NCBI RefSeq assembly: GCF_000155615.1
Contig: NZ_DS989915.1
Span: forward strand, 2,063,955-2,127,954
DNA length: 64,000 nt
DNA from: Alcanivorax sp. DG881
Lineage (GTDB): Bacteria; Pseudomonadota; Gammaproteobacteria; Pseudomonadales; Alcanivoracaceae
Direction of reading: 5' to 3'
Shown here piece by piece: positions 56,129-63,595 of the stretch; positions within the stretch are counted from its first letter, which is position 1; the number at the start of each line of letters is the position of its first letter. Position numbers and translations under genes: made by a program. A model generated the notes under the pieces. The model saw nothing but the letters and a program-made list of their open reading frames with translations. It ran no database searches and was not told the origin of the DNA.

Positions 56129-56454
56129 TCAATCATGGCCAGCAGACCTTGGCGACGTTTAACGGACAGGCGCCGGTAGCCCTTGAGCAGTTGGGCTTCG
56201 GCGTCATTGCGTACCTGGGCGTCATACTTGGACTTCAGCTCTGAGGCACCCTCAACCTGATCACCGCAGATCAGATGATCCAGCGATACACCGAGGACCG
56301 CCTTCAACTTCGGCAGTAAACGAAATCCGGGCGAATCACGGCCATTTTCCCAGGCAGATATCGTGGATTTGGTCACCTCTAGTTCGAAGCCCAGCTGTTC
56401 TTGCGTCATACCCAACGCCAACCGTGCCGCCTTCAGGCGCTCGGGAAAGCTCAT
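56125..56454 (-). CDS. XRE-family helix-turn-helix repressor
   Basis: The protein of about 109 residues has an N-terminal XRE/cro HTH (LKAARLALGMTQEQLGFELEVTKSTISAWENG in segments) and a short C-terminal oligomerisation helix. It overlaps the convergent upstream gene by 4 bp. ATG 56454 (MSFPERLKAARL) is chosen; the open frame continues to 56577 through its own promoter region. It probably controls itself and the plus-strand genes starting at 56705. Confidence 0.85.
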   Translation of the reverse strand: MSFPERLKAARLALGMTQEQLGFELEVTKSTISAWENGRDSPGFRLLPKLKAVLGVSLDHLICGDQVEGASELKSKYDAQVRNDAEAQLLKGYRRLSVKRRQGLLAMID

Positions 56455-56496
56455 CACGCCCACTCCATCAATCAGATAGAGCAACGCTACGGCAGA

Positions 56497-56553
56497 GCCA
56501 TACTTCTGTCGTACCGCAATACTTGACCCCACAGGTATAGCATTGCAATACTT
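56497..56553. promoter_or_regulatory. Three direct repeats GCMATACTT upstream of the XRE gene
   Basis: GCCATACTT at 56497, GCAATACTT at 56516 and GCAATACTT at 56545 lie within 100 bp of the XRE start. They are candidate repressor sites for autoregulation and for the divergent gene at 56705. Confidence 0.45.
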
Positions 56554-56704
56554 TGCGAGTCTTGAATTACATAACACTCAAACTGAGACACACCTTCCAA
56601 ACCAGCGGACACAGCGCCAGGGGGAGACCGCTCTTCCCAGGCACAGCACTCGACCTGTGCTTGGCTAAAAACCATGGAAGGACAGCCACTACAAGGAATG
56701 AACA

Positions 56705-57265
56705 ATGGAAAACAGCACCACGGGGAACGAGATCTGGTCCTACGAACTCAACGGAGAAAGGAAAGGGGGCGTTTCTGAAACCGATCTCATCACCCTGATC
56801 AGCAACGGCACACTGCGCCACGGATCATCCGTCTGGAAGAAGGGGTTCGCGGACTGGACCAACATCGAAGATACCCAGCTTCGAGAGCACCTTGATGATA
56901 CGACCCCACCGCCGCTAACCGGCGCCAAAGTCAACAACACCGTTGTATGGATTCTGGCGTTTGCCCCACTGATCGGCCTCACCCTGGAATACTTTGTGGC
57001 CTACATGGTTCACAGCAGCGAGTACCGTGCCGAGCAAGCCGTTGCCAGCGGCCATTTCATTTACATCACTCTCATACTCAATATCGCCCTGTCTTTCCTG
57101 GATGAAAAGAGACTCAAGAAAGCCGGCACTGACACCAGCACATTTGGTGGATGGGTGTGGCTGGTGCCCGTTTATCTCTACCAACGATCCCAAGCCCTGA
57201 AGCAGAACCTGGCGTACTTCATCGTCTGGATCGTCTGTTTCCTATTAATTGTGGTTGGTGCTTAA
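56705..57265 (+). CDS. GYF_2 domain membrane protein
   Basis: The 186-residue protein starts with a GYF_2 (DUF4339) domain: IWSYELNGERKGGVSETDLITLISNGTLRHGSSVWKKGFADW in segments, about residues 7-50. It is followed by three to four membrane helices (VVWILAFAPLIGLTLEYFV; FIYITLILNIALSFL; VWLVPVYLY; FIVWIVCFLLIVVGA). The GYF_2 part should face the cytoplasm and bind a partner. Partner unknown. It opens a short gene string with the lipoprotein and the 118-residue protein that follow. Confidence 0.72.
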   Translation: MENSTTGNEIWSYELNGERKGGVSETDLITLISNGTLRHGSSVWKKGFADWTNIEDTQLREHLDDTTPPPLTGAKVNNTVVWILAFAPLIGLTLEYFVAYMVHSSEYRAEQAVASGHFIYITLILNIALSFLDEKRLKKAGTDTSTFGGWVWLVPVYLYQRSQALKQNLAYFIVWIVCFLLIVVGA

Positions 57266-57304
57266 GCCAATCACCTCATGGAACGATTTTAAAAGAGAAC
57301 CATC

Positions 57305-58093
57305 ATGAAAAACCTCAAAGTAGCCCTAGCATGCATTTCCCTAGCAGCCCTATCCGGATGTTCTTCTGAAATAGACGTCATTCGGGAAGGGCGCCTTGAA
57401 TTACTCCCTGAATATAAAGTTGGCCAGGCGCTGGATAACCGTAAGCTTTGTGAGAGCACATACTGGTCTGTCATTGAGGACGAACGGGGCCGAGATGTCG
57501 TTCGTTACACCTGTGATTTCAAGGACATAGAAAAGAATTACAGGGATACAGCAAATGAAATGATCGATGCTGCAAAAAACGACAGCAGGCTGATCACATT
57601 GCAGGAAAGGTTAAACGAACTCGAATCAGAAATAGCGAGAGAAAAACAACTATTAAAGAAAGCCCAAAATCATATCGATAACGGGAATTCTTGGACTGAA
57701 AGGAAAACAGAAAACGGCTCCAGCTACACGGTTTGGCCTCGTGTGAAACAGCAATCAATAACCGATATAGAAAATCACGAAAGAGGGGTCCGGAGCATAA
57801 AAAACCAGATCTCGATGATTGAAAAAGAAAATCAGGACTCCCTCTCTCTGGCTCAGGAGACTATTGAGAAATACAAAGGAGCCAGGGCCTTTGAAACCAT
57901 TGACTGGGTGGTAATGGAGGACGGCAGCTTCATGGTGCTTTCCGGAAGCATGCATCATACCAACATATTCAAAGATACCATCGAAGAAACGCCACACGAG
58001 AACATACAGTCCGCCCTCTACCTAATTTACAACGAAAACTTCGACACACTATTTGCTTATGAAGATGCGCTACAGCAAATAGCGGAGCTTTGA
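57305..58093 (+). CDS. Lipoprotein with coiled coil, unknown function
   Basis: The 262-residue protein has a lipoprotein signal ending LSGC (Cys at residue 19). A central coiled coil follows at about residues 90-195, rich in E, K, Q and L (LQERLNELESEIAREKQLLKKAQ in part), and a mixed C-terminal domain. Not recognised. It sits 39 bp after the GYF_2 gene and ends before a terminator. Confidence 0.65.
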   Translation: MKNLKVALACISLAALSGCSSEIDVIREGRLELLPEYKVGQALDNRKLCESTYWSVIEDERGRDVVRYTCDFKDIEKNYRDTANEMIDAAKNDSRLITLQERLNELESEIAREKQLLKKAQNHIDNGNSWTERKTENGSSYTVWPRVKQQSITDIENHERGVRSIKNQISMIEKENQDSLSLAQETIEKYKGARAFETIDWVVMEDGSFMVLSGSMHHTNIFKDTIEETPHENIQSALYLIYNENFDTLFAYEDALQQIAEL

Positions 58094-58125
58094 TCATACT
58101 TCAATAAAACCCAGTCGCTGACTTG

Positions 58126-58150
58126 AACGGGCGGCGAATCTGCCCGTTTT
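58126..58150 (+). terminator. Intrinsic terminator after the lipoprotein gene
   Basis: AACGGGC (58126-58132) pairs with GCCCGTT (58142-58148), followed by TT. It lies between the lipoprotein and the 118-residue protein gene. Confidence 0.7.
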
Positions 58151-58177
58151 ATCACCTCTTCCCAAAAGGACAACTCA

Positions 58178-58534
58178 ATGAGCAAAGATATTGACATCGA
58201 AAAATACACCTCCGAAGACATCACTACTGAAAAGCTCTCTGAACTCATTTCCAAGAAAGCTTCCTTTCAAATTGTCGCAGTCAAGAACATCAGCTCCGTG
58301 GTAAACAAAGTCGAGGGCGCTATTGAAAAGAAAGGACTACGTTGCCGCGTGTACACGGAATACAGAGCGGCCTCCTTAGCCAGCTTCGCTATCCCGACTG
58401 GCTTTACCCAGGTTACTGGCTTTGCCTCAGTGATTGGCATCGCCGCTCATAACCTCGCCACTTTCAACCCTGATTATGAGATAGGTAAGAACAAACCTGC
58501 CGGCAAAGTCACCGTCATTTACAAAAAGGACTGA
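58178..58534 (+). CDS. Small hypothetical protein (118 residues)
   Basis: The 118-residue protein is not recognised. The N-terminal half is charged (MSKDIDIEKYTSEDITTEKLSE-like), the C-terminal half more hydrophobic with FAIPTGFTQVTGFASVIGIAAHNLATF, which could insert in or contact a membrane. AAAAGGA precedes ATG 58178. A perfect 9-bp hairpin (ACTGATTCT/AGAATCAGT, 58530-58551) covers its stop codon. Confidence 0.6.
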   Translation: MSKDIDIEKYTSEDITTEKLSELISKKASFQIVAVKNISSVVNKVEGAIEKKGLRCRVYTEYRAASLASFAIPTGFTQVTGFASVIGIAAHNLATFNPDYEIGKNKPAGKVTVIYKKD

Positions 58535-58664
58535 TTCTCAACAGAATCAGTTAGTCGATCAGCCCACTTCAGGTTGGTGTACAAACTCTTCTTATCCATA
58601 TTCGGGATGGCAAAACCCTACACCATCAAGAGGATTTGCGAACTCGAAACAACGGCAAAGAAGA

Positions 58665-59195
58665 TCAGTAACCCATGTCCTGATGTTGGGCTTGCTCGGC
58701 TAGGGAACGCATGGCTTCCTGACTCTGCTCATCCCGTCTTACTTCGATCAAAAGCTGATCCCAGTCATCGGGAGGGCGGCCACTTTTCAACATTTTGCGG
58801 AAAACCCGGCAGGCATCATCTGTGCTCTCATACGCCCACTTAGTGCCTTCATCATTTACCCAAGCATAGACAATCACCTTGCTTGAGGCGTGATAACGAA
58901 AGAATAACCGGTATTGCTGAGAAAACTTCGCGCAGAACCAGTGCTTGTGATCAGCGCCAAGCGTACCACCCTGCCGGCACTCCGGCCTTGCAGGGTCCTG
59001 CGGGATAACCTCGAATGCTAACTTGGCAATCGCAGCCAATCGCTTGGTAGCATTTTTTTTGGCGAACCCCTCGGCACTTTTTTCTTTGTGACTTTCGACT
59101 TGTCTTGCCAGAGTTTCAAGCTGTTCCATAAATAATGGGTGAGCGTAAACCGCCCACCCACTGATAGTTAGAGTGGTCGATTGCCTCCCACTCAT
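58665..59195 (-). CDS. yhaV: Type II toxin YhaV, ribonuclease
   Basis: The 176-residue protein matches E. coli YhaV as I recall it: GWAVYAHPLF, the KNATKRLAAIAKLAFEVIPQDP segment, YRLFFRYHASSKVIVYAWVNDE, then VFRKMLKSGRPPDDWDQLL. YhaV is a RelE-superfamily ribonuclease that stops growth and is neutralised by PrlF. The C-terminus is about 20 residues longer than in E. coli. It overlaps the antitoxin stop by ATGA, the usual antitoxin-first order. Confidence 0.9.
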   Translation of the reverse strand: MSGRQSTTLTISGWAVYAHPLFMEQLETLARQVESHKEKSAEGFAKKNATKRLAAIAKLAFEVIPQDPARPECRQGGTLGADHKHWFCAKFSQQYRLFFRYHASSKVIVYAWVNDEGTKWAYESTDDACRVFRKMLKSGRPPDDWDQLLIEVRRDEQSQEAMRSLAEQAQHQDMGY

Positions 59196-59518
59196 TCATC
59201 GTCTTCCTGTAAAGGCGCATCCAGATCAACCTCAACACCCTTCGTCAGCGACTGAATACGCTGCATTAACGCATCCTCAACCGCAAGGATGTGCTCCGGA
59301 TACTCGGCAATATCACGCGCCAGGAAATTCAAGAACGACCCCAGAGCCGGGTCGTCGCTTTCACTGGAGGCCGCGCGGGTCAAAACCACTTCGCCATTCT
59401 GGCGGATGACATAGTGAACCTTGTCTCGCTTGTTGAGTTTGAGAGCACGGCGAACCGTTTCCGGCACGGTGGTCTGATACCGATCTGTCAGCGTGGATTC
59501 AACTTCAAGGGTGGCCAT
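59192..59518 (-). CDS. prlF: Type II antitoxin PrlF (SohA)
   Basis: The 108-residue protein has an N-terminal AbrB-like swapped-hairpin domain (STLTDRYQTTVPETVRRALKL) followed by the PrlF-type acidic C-terminal half with FLNFLARDI. It binds YhaV and represses its own promoter. ATG 59518 follows AGGAGG. A perfect 7-bp-arm palindrome lies 38 bp upstream. Confidence 0.9.
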   Translation of the reverse strand: MATLEVESTLTDRYQTTVPETVRRALKLNKRDKVHYVIRQNGEVVLTRAASSESDDPALGSFLNFLARDIAEYPEHILAVEDALMQRIQSLTKGVEVDLDAPLQEDDE

Positions 59519-59555
59519 GGCCGCCTCCTGCACGATGGGGGATGACAGGCAGATA

Positions 59556-59573
59556 GTAATGCAATCGCATTAC
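59556..59573 (-). promoter_or_regulatory. Palindromic operator of the prlF-yhaV operon
   Basis: GTAATGC (59556-59562) and GCATTAC (59567-59573) form a perfect inverted repeat with a 4-bp AATC spacer in the promoter region just upstream of prlF. It is the likely site of PrlF-YhaV autorepression. Confidence 0.65.
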
Positions 59574-59581
59574 CAAAAACA

Positions 59582-59770
59582 TCACCCCGCCTGATCCCTT
59601 TCCCCAATTCTCTCCAGAATCCAGGACTCCACCTCGTCAGAGACCCACCCCGTTGCACGGGCACCCAGCGGAACCGGCTTTGGAAACACCCCGTCCGCAA
59701 TCAGCTTGTAAATGTAGGACCGCCCCAAGCCGGTGGTGTCCATCACTTCTTTCAAACGCATGATTCTCAT
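59582..59770 (-). CDS. AlpA-family excisionase/regulator
   Basis: The 62-residue protein is an AlpA-type winged HTH: RLKEVMDTTGLGRSYIYKLIADGVFPKPV and W-V-SDEVESWI. Such proteins activate integrase genes or act as excisionases in P4-like islands. ATG 59770 with GGAG upstream is preferred over a TTG at 59776. Its natural upstream neighbour was separated from it by the IS element at 59824. Confidence 0.88.
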   Translation of the reverse strand: MRIMRLKEVMDTTGLGRSYIYKLIADGVFPKPVPLGARATGWVSDEVESWILERIGERDQAG

Positions 59771-59841
59771 GAGCAATCTCCTTCATCTCATGAGATGCGG
59801 CATGGCTGTAAAAACTAACCAGCTGAATCGCCACCAGTACT

Positions 59842-60714
59842 CTAGACACTTCTCAGCCGTTCTTGGTGACGCTTTTCATACTCTACCGGCGACAACTGCT
59901 CATTAGAACCATGGTGTCGCCGGTTGTTATAGAACATCTCGATATAATCAAAAATATCTGCTCGGGCGGCGCCCCGGCTGCTGTAGATCTTTCGCTTTAT
60001 CCTCTCCCTCTTCAACAGCTGGAAGAAGCTCTCAGCAACAGCATTGTCGTGGCAGTTACCGCGCCGACTCATGCTGCCCTCCAGGTCGTGCGCCTTCAGA
60101 AACGAGTCCCAGTCGTGGCTGGTGTATTGGCTGCCTTGGTCGGAGTGCACAATCACTTTGCCCTCAGGCTTGCGACGCCAGACAGCCATCAAAAGTGCAT
60201 CCAGCGCTAGCTCCTTGGTTATCCTGGATTGCATTGACCAACCGATCACCCGTCTTGAGAACAGATCCAGAACAACCGCCAGATACAACCAGCCTTCATG
60301 TGTGCGGATATAGGTAATATCCGTTACCCAGCTCTCGTTCGGCGCTTGCGGATTGAACTGCCGCTGCAGGATATTCGGTGTCACCTTGTGTAGCTCCCCA
60401 GCCCTATGGCGTGGCTTACGATAACCAACCTGCGCTCGTATTCCCGCGTGGCGCATCAGCCGGTGGACTCGATTGGGCCCGCATTGCTCGCCATACTCGC
60501 GTAGATCAGTATGGATTTTCCGGTAGCCATACACGGCTCCGGATTCCAGCCAGAACTGCTTGATCAGACCGGACAGGCGCTCGTCCTCGATTGCACGAGC
60601 TGAACGAGGCTGTCTCTGCCAGGCGTAAAAGCCACTGGGGTGAACGTCCAACAGAGAACACAGTGAGCGAATTGGCCACCGCTCGCTGTGCTCCTGAATG
60701 AAGGCGTACCTCAA
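59842..60714 (-). CDS. IS3-group transposase OrfB
   Basis: The 290-residue DDE transposase has an HTH_21 region (VHPSGFYAWQRQPRS), Asp in WVTDITYI, Asp in HSDQGSQY and Glu in NAVAESFFQLLKRE. It lies in the -1 frame relative to orfA and is probably expressed as an OrfAB fusion by slippage on the A7 run. Confidence 0.93.
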   Translation of the reverse strand: MRYAFIQEHSERWPIRSLCSLLDVHPSGFYAWQRQPRSARAIEDERLSGLIKQFWLESGAVYGYRKIHTDLREYGEQCGPNRVHRLMRHAGIRAQVGYRKPRHRAGELHKVTPNILQRQFNPQAPNESWVTDITYIRTHEGWLYLAVVLDLFSRRVIGWSMQSRITKELALDALLMAVWRRKPEGKVIVHSDQGSQYTSHDWDSFLKAHDLEGSMSRRGNCHDNAVAESFFQLLKRERIKRKIYSSRGAARADIFDYIEMFYNNRRHHGSNEQLSPVEYEKRHQERLRSV

Positions 60715-60989
60715 TCGGACTGACTGGCGAAGTACGCCGCGGCTTTTTTTAGGATGTCTCGCTCTTCGGTAACGCGCTTGAGCTCTTTCTGGAGTCGGCG
60801 GATCTCGGATTGGTCATCTGCATTGGCCTGATGCTGCTCGGAATCCGGGCCGAACTTCCTGATCCAGGCGTACAGACTGTGGGTGGTGACGCCGAGTCGA
60901 TAAGCCACTTGGGCCACACTGTGACCACGATCGGTCACCTGACGAACCGCCTCAATCTTGAATTCTTCGGGATAGCGCTTGCTGCTCAT
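60711..60989 (-). CDS. IS3-group transposase OrfA
   Basis: The 92-residue protein has the HTH_Tnp_1 domain (YPEEFKIEAVRQVTDRG, VAYRLGVTTHSLYAWIRKF) and a leucine-zipper-like C-terminus (IRRLQKELKRVTEERDILKK). ATG 60989 follows GAGAGG; the frame is open to 61037 inside the IS end. Confidence 0.92.
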   Translation of the reverse strand: MSSKRYPEEFKIEAVRQVTDRGHSVAQVAYRLGVTTHSLYAWIRKFGPDSEQHQANADDQSEIRRLQKELKRVTEERDILKKAAAYFASQSD

Positions 60990-61062
60990 AGATACCTCTC
61001 TGGTTGCCATTTTGGATGGCTGAAAGGTGTCTAGCAAACTGGTGGCGATTCAAGCCTGACCG

Positions 61063-61749
61063 CTACCGACGGCTGCACCCAAAGCTATTGGAGCCATCTC
61101 CATATCGCTTGGTCTCGGCCTTGGCGAAATAGCTAAGCCTCCTGAATAGATCCACGTACCGGTCAAGTATCGTCATTGAGTTCGCATCAATGTAGTAGGT
61201 CCCATTGGAAGGGAAATGCACTAGCCCCTTTCCTTCAGCCCAAGGAAGCCTCAGCGCACTGCACCAGGCGCTACGGATTCTTCCCGACATATTTTCCGCT
61301 GCGATCCTTTCCTCTTCTTCCGGGTGGCCATTAGGGCTGAATGCCCCCAGATAACGATAAGCGTCTCCGTTCAGCAATATGCAACAATGGTAATGACGAT
61401 GGCGCGATCTGTTTTGCTCTCTCGCCCAGACATATCTGAGCTCACAAGAGTGCACCCGCTGTCCCTGCCTCGCCTTTCTCAATTGATGGGCGTTGATTTT
61501 CGCCTGTAGTGATTCAAAGAAGCTCGATATCACACTGGAGTCTGGTTCAGGGAAGTCGACAGGGATTCTGAGATCGAAGCGGATAGCCGTGGTTCGTCGG
61601 TACCTGTCCACCGCCTTCTTCATGGTTTCCAGGGTTCTCTCGAGATACTGCTCAATGTAGGGAGAGTGCTTGGGCAGCAGAGGAAGACCGTTCCATTCCG
61701 TATCTTCTACCAGGGTCAAGTTGGGGTTGTGGGGATGTCGTGTTGCCAT
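61063..61749 (-). CDS. Inovirus Gp2-like / YagK-YfjJ domain protein
   Basis: The 228-residue protein carries the YagK/YfjJ C-terminal domain: IRFDLRIPVDFPEPD, LRYVWAREQN and HYHCCILLNGDAY, the last an H-x-H hydrophobic strand like that of HUH-type Rep proteins. Inovirus Gp2 proteins nick the replication origin, but island versions are of unknown activity. It lay originally next to alpA, now split by the IS. ATG 61749 follows AGGACA. Confidence 0.82.
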   Translation of the reverse strand: MATRHPHNPNLTLVEDTEWNGLPLLPKHSPYIEQYLERTLETMKKAVDRYRRTTAIRFDLRIPVDFPEPDSSVISSFFESLQAKINAHQLRKARQGQRVHSCELRYVWAREQNRSRHRHYHCCILLNGDAYRYLGAFSPNGHPEEEERIAAENMSGRIRSAWCSALRLPWAEGKGLVHFPSNGTYYIDANSMTILDRYVDLFRRLSYFAKAETKRYGDGSNSFGCSRR

Positions 61750-62059
61750 GTCTGTGTCCTATTCGTTGTTGAACACAAGAACAGGCACACACGTAATTTC
61801 TTACTCGGATTCCCCCTCTACGCTATAGCTATCAACTACCAATCAACCCACAATGATCAAACCTATATATCTATAACCGACAGCTGAGACGCTCGAAAAA
61901 GTCACGCTGTAGCACAGCCAGCAAGGGATACGTCCGCAAAAACCGACGAATTTAGCTCTGGAAATATATGATGTCCTGACAACGCCCTTCTCCTTTCCCC
62001 CATCTGAAAATCCCGACGCACAGTCCCGACATCTAACCTCGCCTCCGGAAAGACGCTCC
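61750..62059. other. Intergenic region upstream of the Gp2-like gene
   Basis: No gene, RNA or strong repeat is recognised in these 310 bp. The region should hold the promoter of the Gp2-like gene. Confidence 0.4.
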
Positions 62060-63445
62060 CTATTCAGACAATCCGCTGACGATTCTTTTTCGCAGCCCCA
62101 TATGCATCAAAGAGATGCCTTTAATCTCCTTCTCTTGATTTAACCGCTCCCAACGTTTTTTCCCTCGTTGGCGATCCCGAAAAAGGAATATGCTCTCTTC
62201 CAGCCGCTCCTCTCCCCCTGGGAAAATCGCCAAAGTCCACTTCCTTCCAACGTCAGCATTGATCAGTTGATACGAGCCATAGATCCTGAACTTGGTGTTT
62301 TCACACAGAAAACACTCCAAATCCGCCTCCCTCAGAGCCTCCTTATAGAGGCTAGCGGCCACATCAGCCCATTTCTTCACCCCATGATCCACAAAATACT
62401 CCACCACATCAGGTAACAGTGCCCTCTTGTCTTCGGCCATATGCTTAAACCAATGTTCCGTTCCCAGCTCTCGTTCCAAATCCTTACTTAATGGCTCACC
62501 CTCCCCATCACCAAGGCTATCCTCATCCACAACACTCCTTTCAAGAAAAAGGCATGCATGCCGCCCCAGCAGGCAGGAGAGATGTCGTGCGGTCTTAAAC
62601 CACGGCCGGTCCCGGAAATATTCACTCCATCCAGCCGGCAAGCCCTCTCTTTGCTCAATCTTAGCCAGCTCCTCCTTATCAAGCCTCCTAAAAGTTCTTG
62701 CTCCAAAAAGGCCATAGAAATCGCATATCCTATCAAGCGGCCTCCAAGCCAACCGATCGAATACATAGATACAATGGACCCTATCCTCCCCGAAGAAAGA
62801 ATGCCCTAAATTGAGCCAATAGACCCCTGGCCTTCTCCCAAACAGATGTTTACTGCTAATACCGGGTAGCCAGTTTCTGAGCACCCCAACCTCAGCAAGT
62901 TGATTGAGCGCATACCGAAACTGTGACTTTTCAAGTCCCGCCATCTCTCTCAAAGCCTTCTCCCCATAGCCACTGACATACCCTGTCTTATCAGCAGACA
63001 TCACAAGCACCCCGAGCAAGACCAAGCTGTTCACAGTCAGCGCATCGCTCCCCTCTTCCCTTTTCACCCGAATCCGACCCAACCTTTCATTTTGGCAAAA
63101 GAGCCCCCTGATCAAATTTTGATTTAGTGAAAAAGTCTTATTACCCTCTACTAGCGCAGCCAGCCTCTCAATATTGATTCTGAAGCTTTTCTGCCTCCTG
63201 CCCCTTTTGCTCTCAGCTCCCGGCATAGGACAGGGCTCAACCACACCTACCTCAACCCAAGCATTCCTAGAGCTGCTCACATAGCGGTCATTGAGCTGGA
63301 TCTTTTGTGCTAGATCTTTTACTTTATCCGTGACGGTGTTGGTCCCGTAGCGCCTCCAAACCGCAATGAGGAAATACTTGTCTATTGCAGACACCCGGTC
63401 ATCCCGGAGTTTGAGAGCCCAGCAGATAACATCTTCGTTAGTCAC
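62060..63445 (-). CDS. Hypothetical protein, possible replication-initiator-like winged helix
   Basis: The 461-residue protein is not recognised. The N-terminal part looks like winged-helix segments (DKVKDLAQKIQLNDRYVSSSRNAW; a second YGEKALREMAGLEKSQFRYALNQLAEVGVL), the arrangement seen in replication and partition proteins. The rest is basic and helical. It starts with GTG 63445 after GGGGAT and diverges from the next gene, with ACTAGT repeats between them. A DNA-binding role is inference. Confidence 0.6.
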   Translation of the reverse strand: MTNEDVICWALKLRDDRVSAIDKYFLIAVWRRYGTNTVTDKVKDLAQKIQLNDRYVSSSRNAWVEVGVVEPCPMPGAESKRGRRQKSFRINIERLAALVEGNKTFSLNQNLIRGLFCQNERLGRIRVKREEGSDALTVNSLVLLGVLVMSADKTGYVSGYGEKALREMAGLEKSQFRYALNQLAEVGVLRNWLPGISSKHLFGRRPGVYWLNLGHSFFGEDRVHCIYVFDRLAWRPLDRICDFYGLFGARTFRRLDKEELAKIEQREGLPAGWSEYFRDRPWFKTARHLSCLLGRHACLFLERSVVDEDSLGDGEGEPLSKDLERELGTEHWFKHMAEDKRALLPDVVEYFVDHGVKKWADVAASLYKEALREADLECFLCENTKFRIYGSYQLINADVGRKWTLAIFPGGEERLEESIFLFRDRQRGKKRWERLNQEKEIKGISLMHMGLRKRIVSGLSE

Positions 63446-63543
63446 AATTAATCCCCATATTTTTACCCTAAAATTGTAGCGACTAGAGTAGCTTCGGCGC
63501 CAATGATGTTACAGCTCAACATTTTCTATTGCATTAATCTAAA

Positions 63544-63570
63544 ACTAGTTTAAAACTAGTATCCACTAGT
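63544..63570. promoter_or_regulatory. Three ACTAGT repeats in the divergent region
   Basis: ACTAGT occurs at 63544, 63555 and 63565, spaced 11 and 10 bp, that is once per helical turn; the first is inside the palindrome AAACTAGTTT. Such phased repeats suit a ribbon-helix-helix or similar regulator, or a small iteron set. Confidence 0.5.
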
Positions 63571-63595
63571 TTATAACGTTACGGACACGGCAGTC

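Larger units (their letters stand above)
59824..61052 (-). mobile_element. IS3-family insertion sequence, IS3-like group
   Basis: The 1229-bp element has inverted ends TGAATCGCCACCAGT on both sides and a 3-bp direct repeat AGC at 59821-59823 and 61053-61055. It carries orfA and orfB overlapping by 4 bp with an A7 run at 60744-60750. It has inserted between the alpA and gp2-like genes. Confidence 0.92.

Noticed and set aside
51951-58150. CRISPR array from the series of hairpins
   Set aside because: The stems differ in sequence and are separated by whole genes; there are no uniform repeats, spacers or cas genes.
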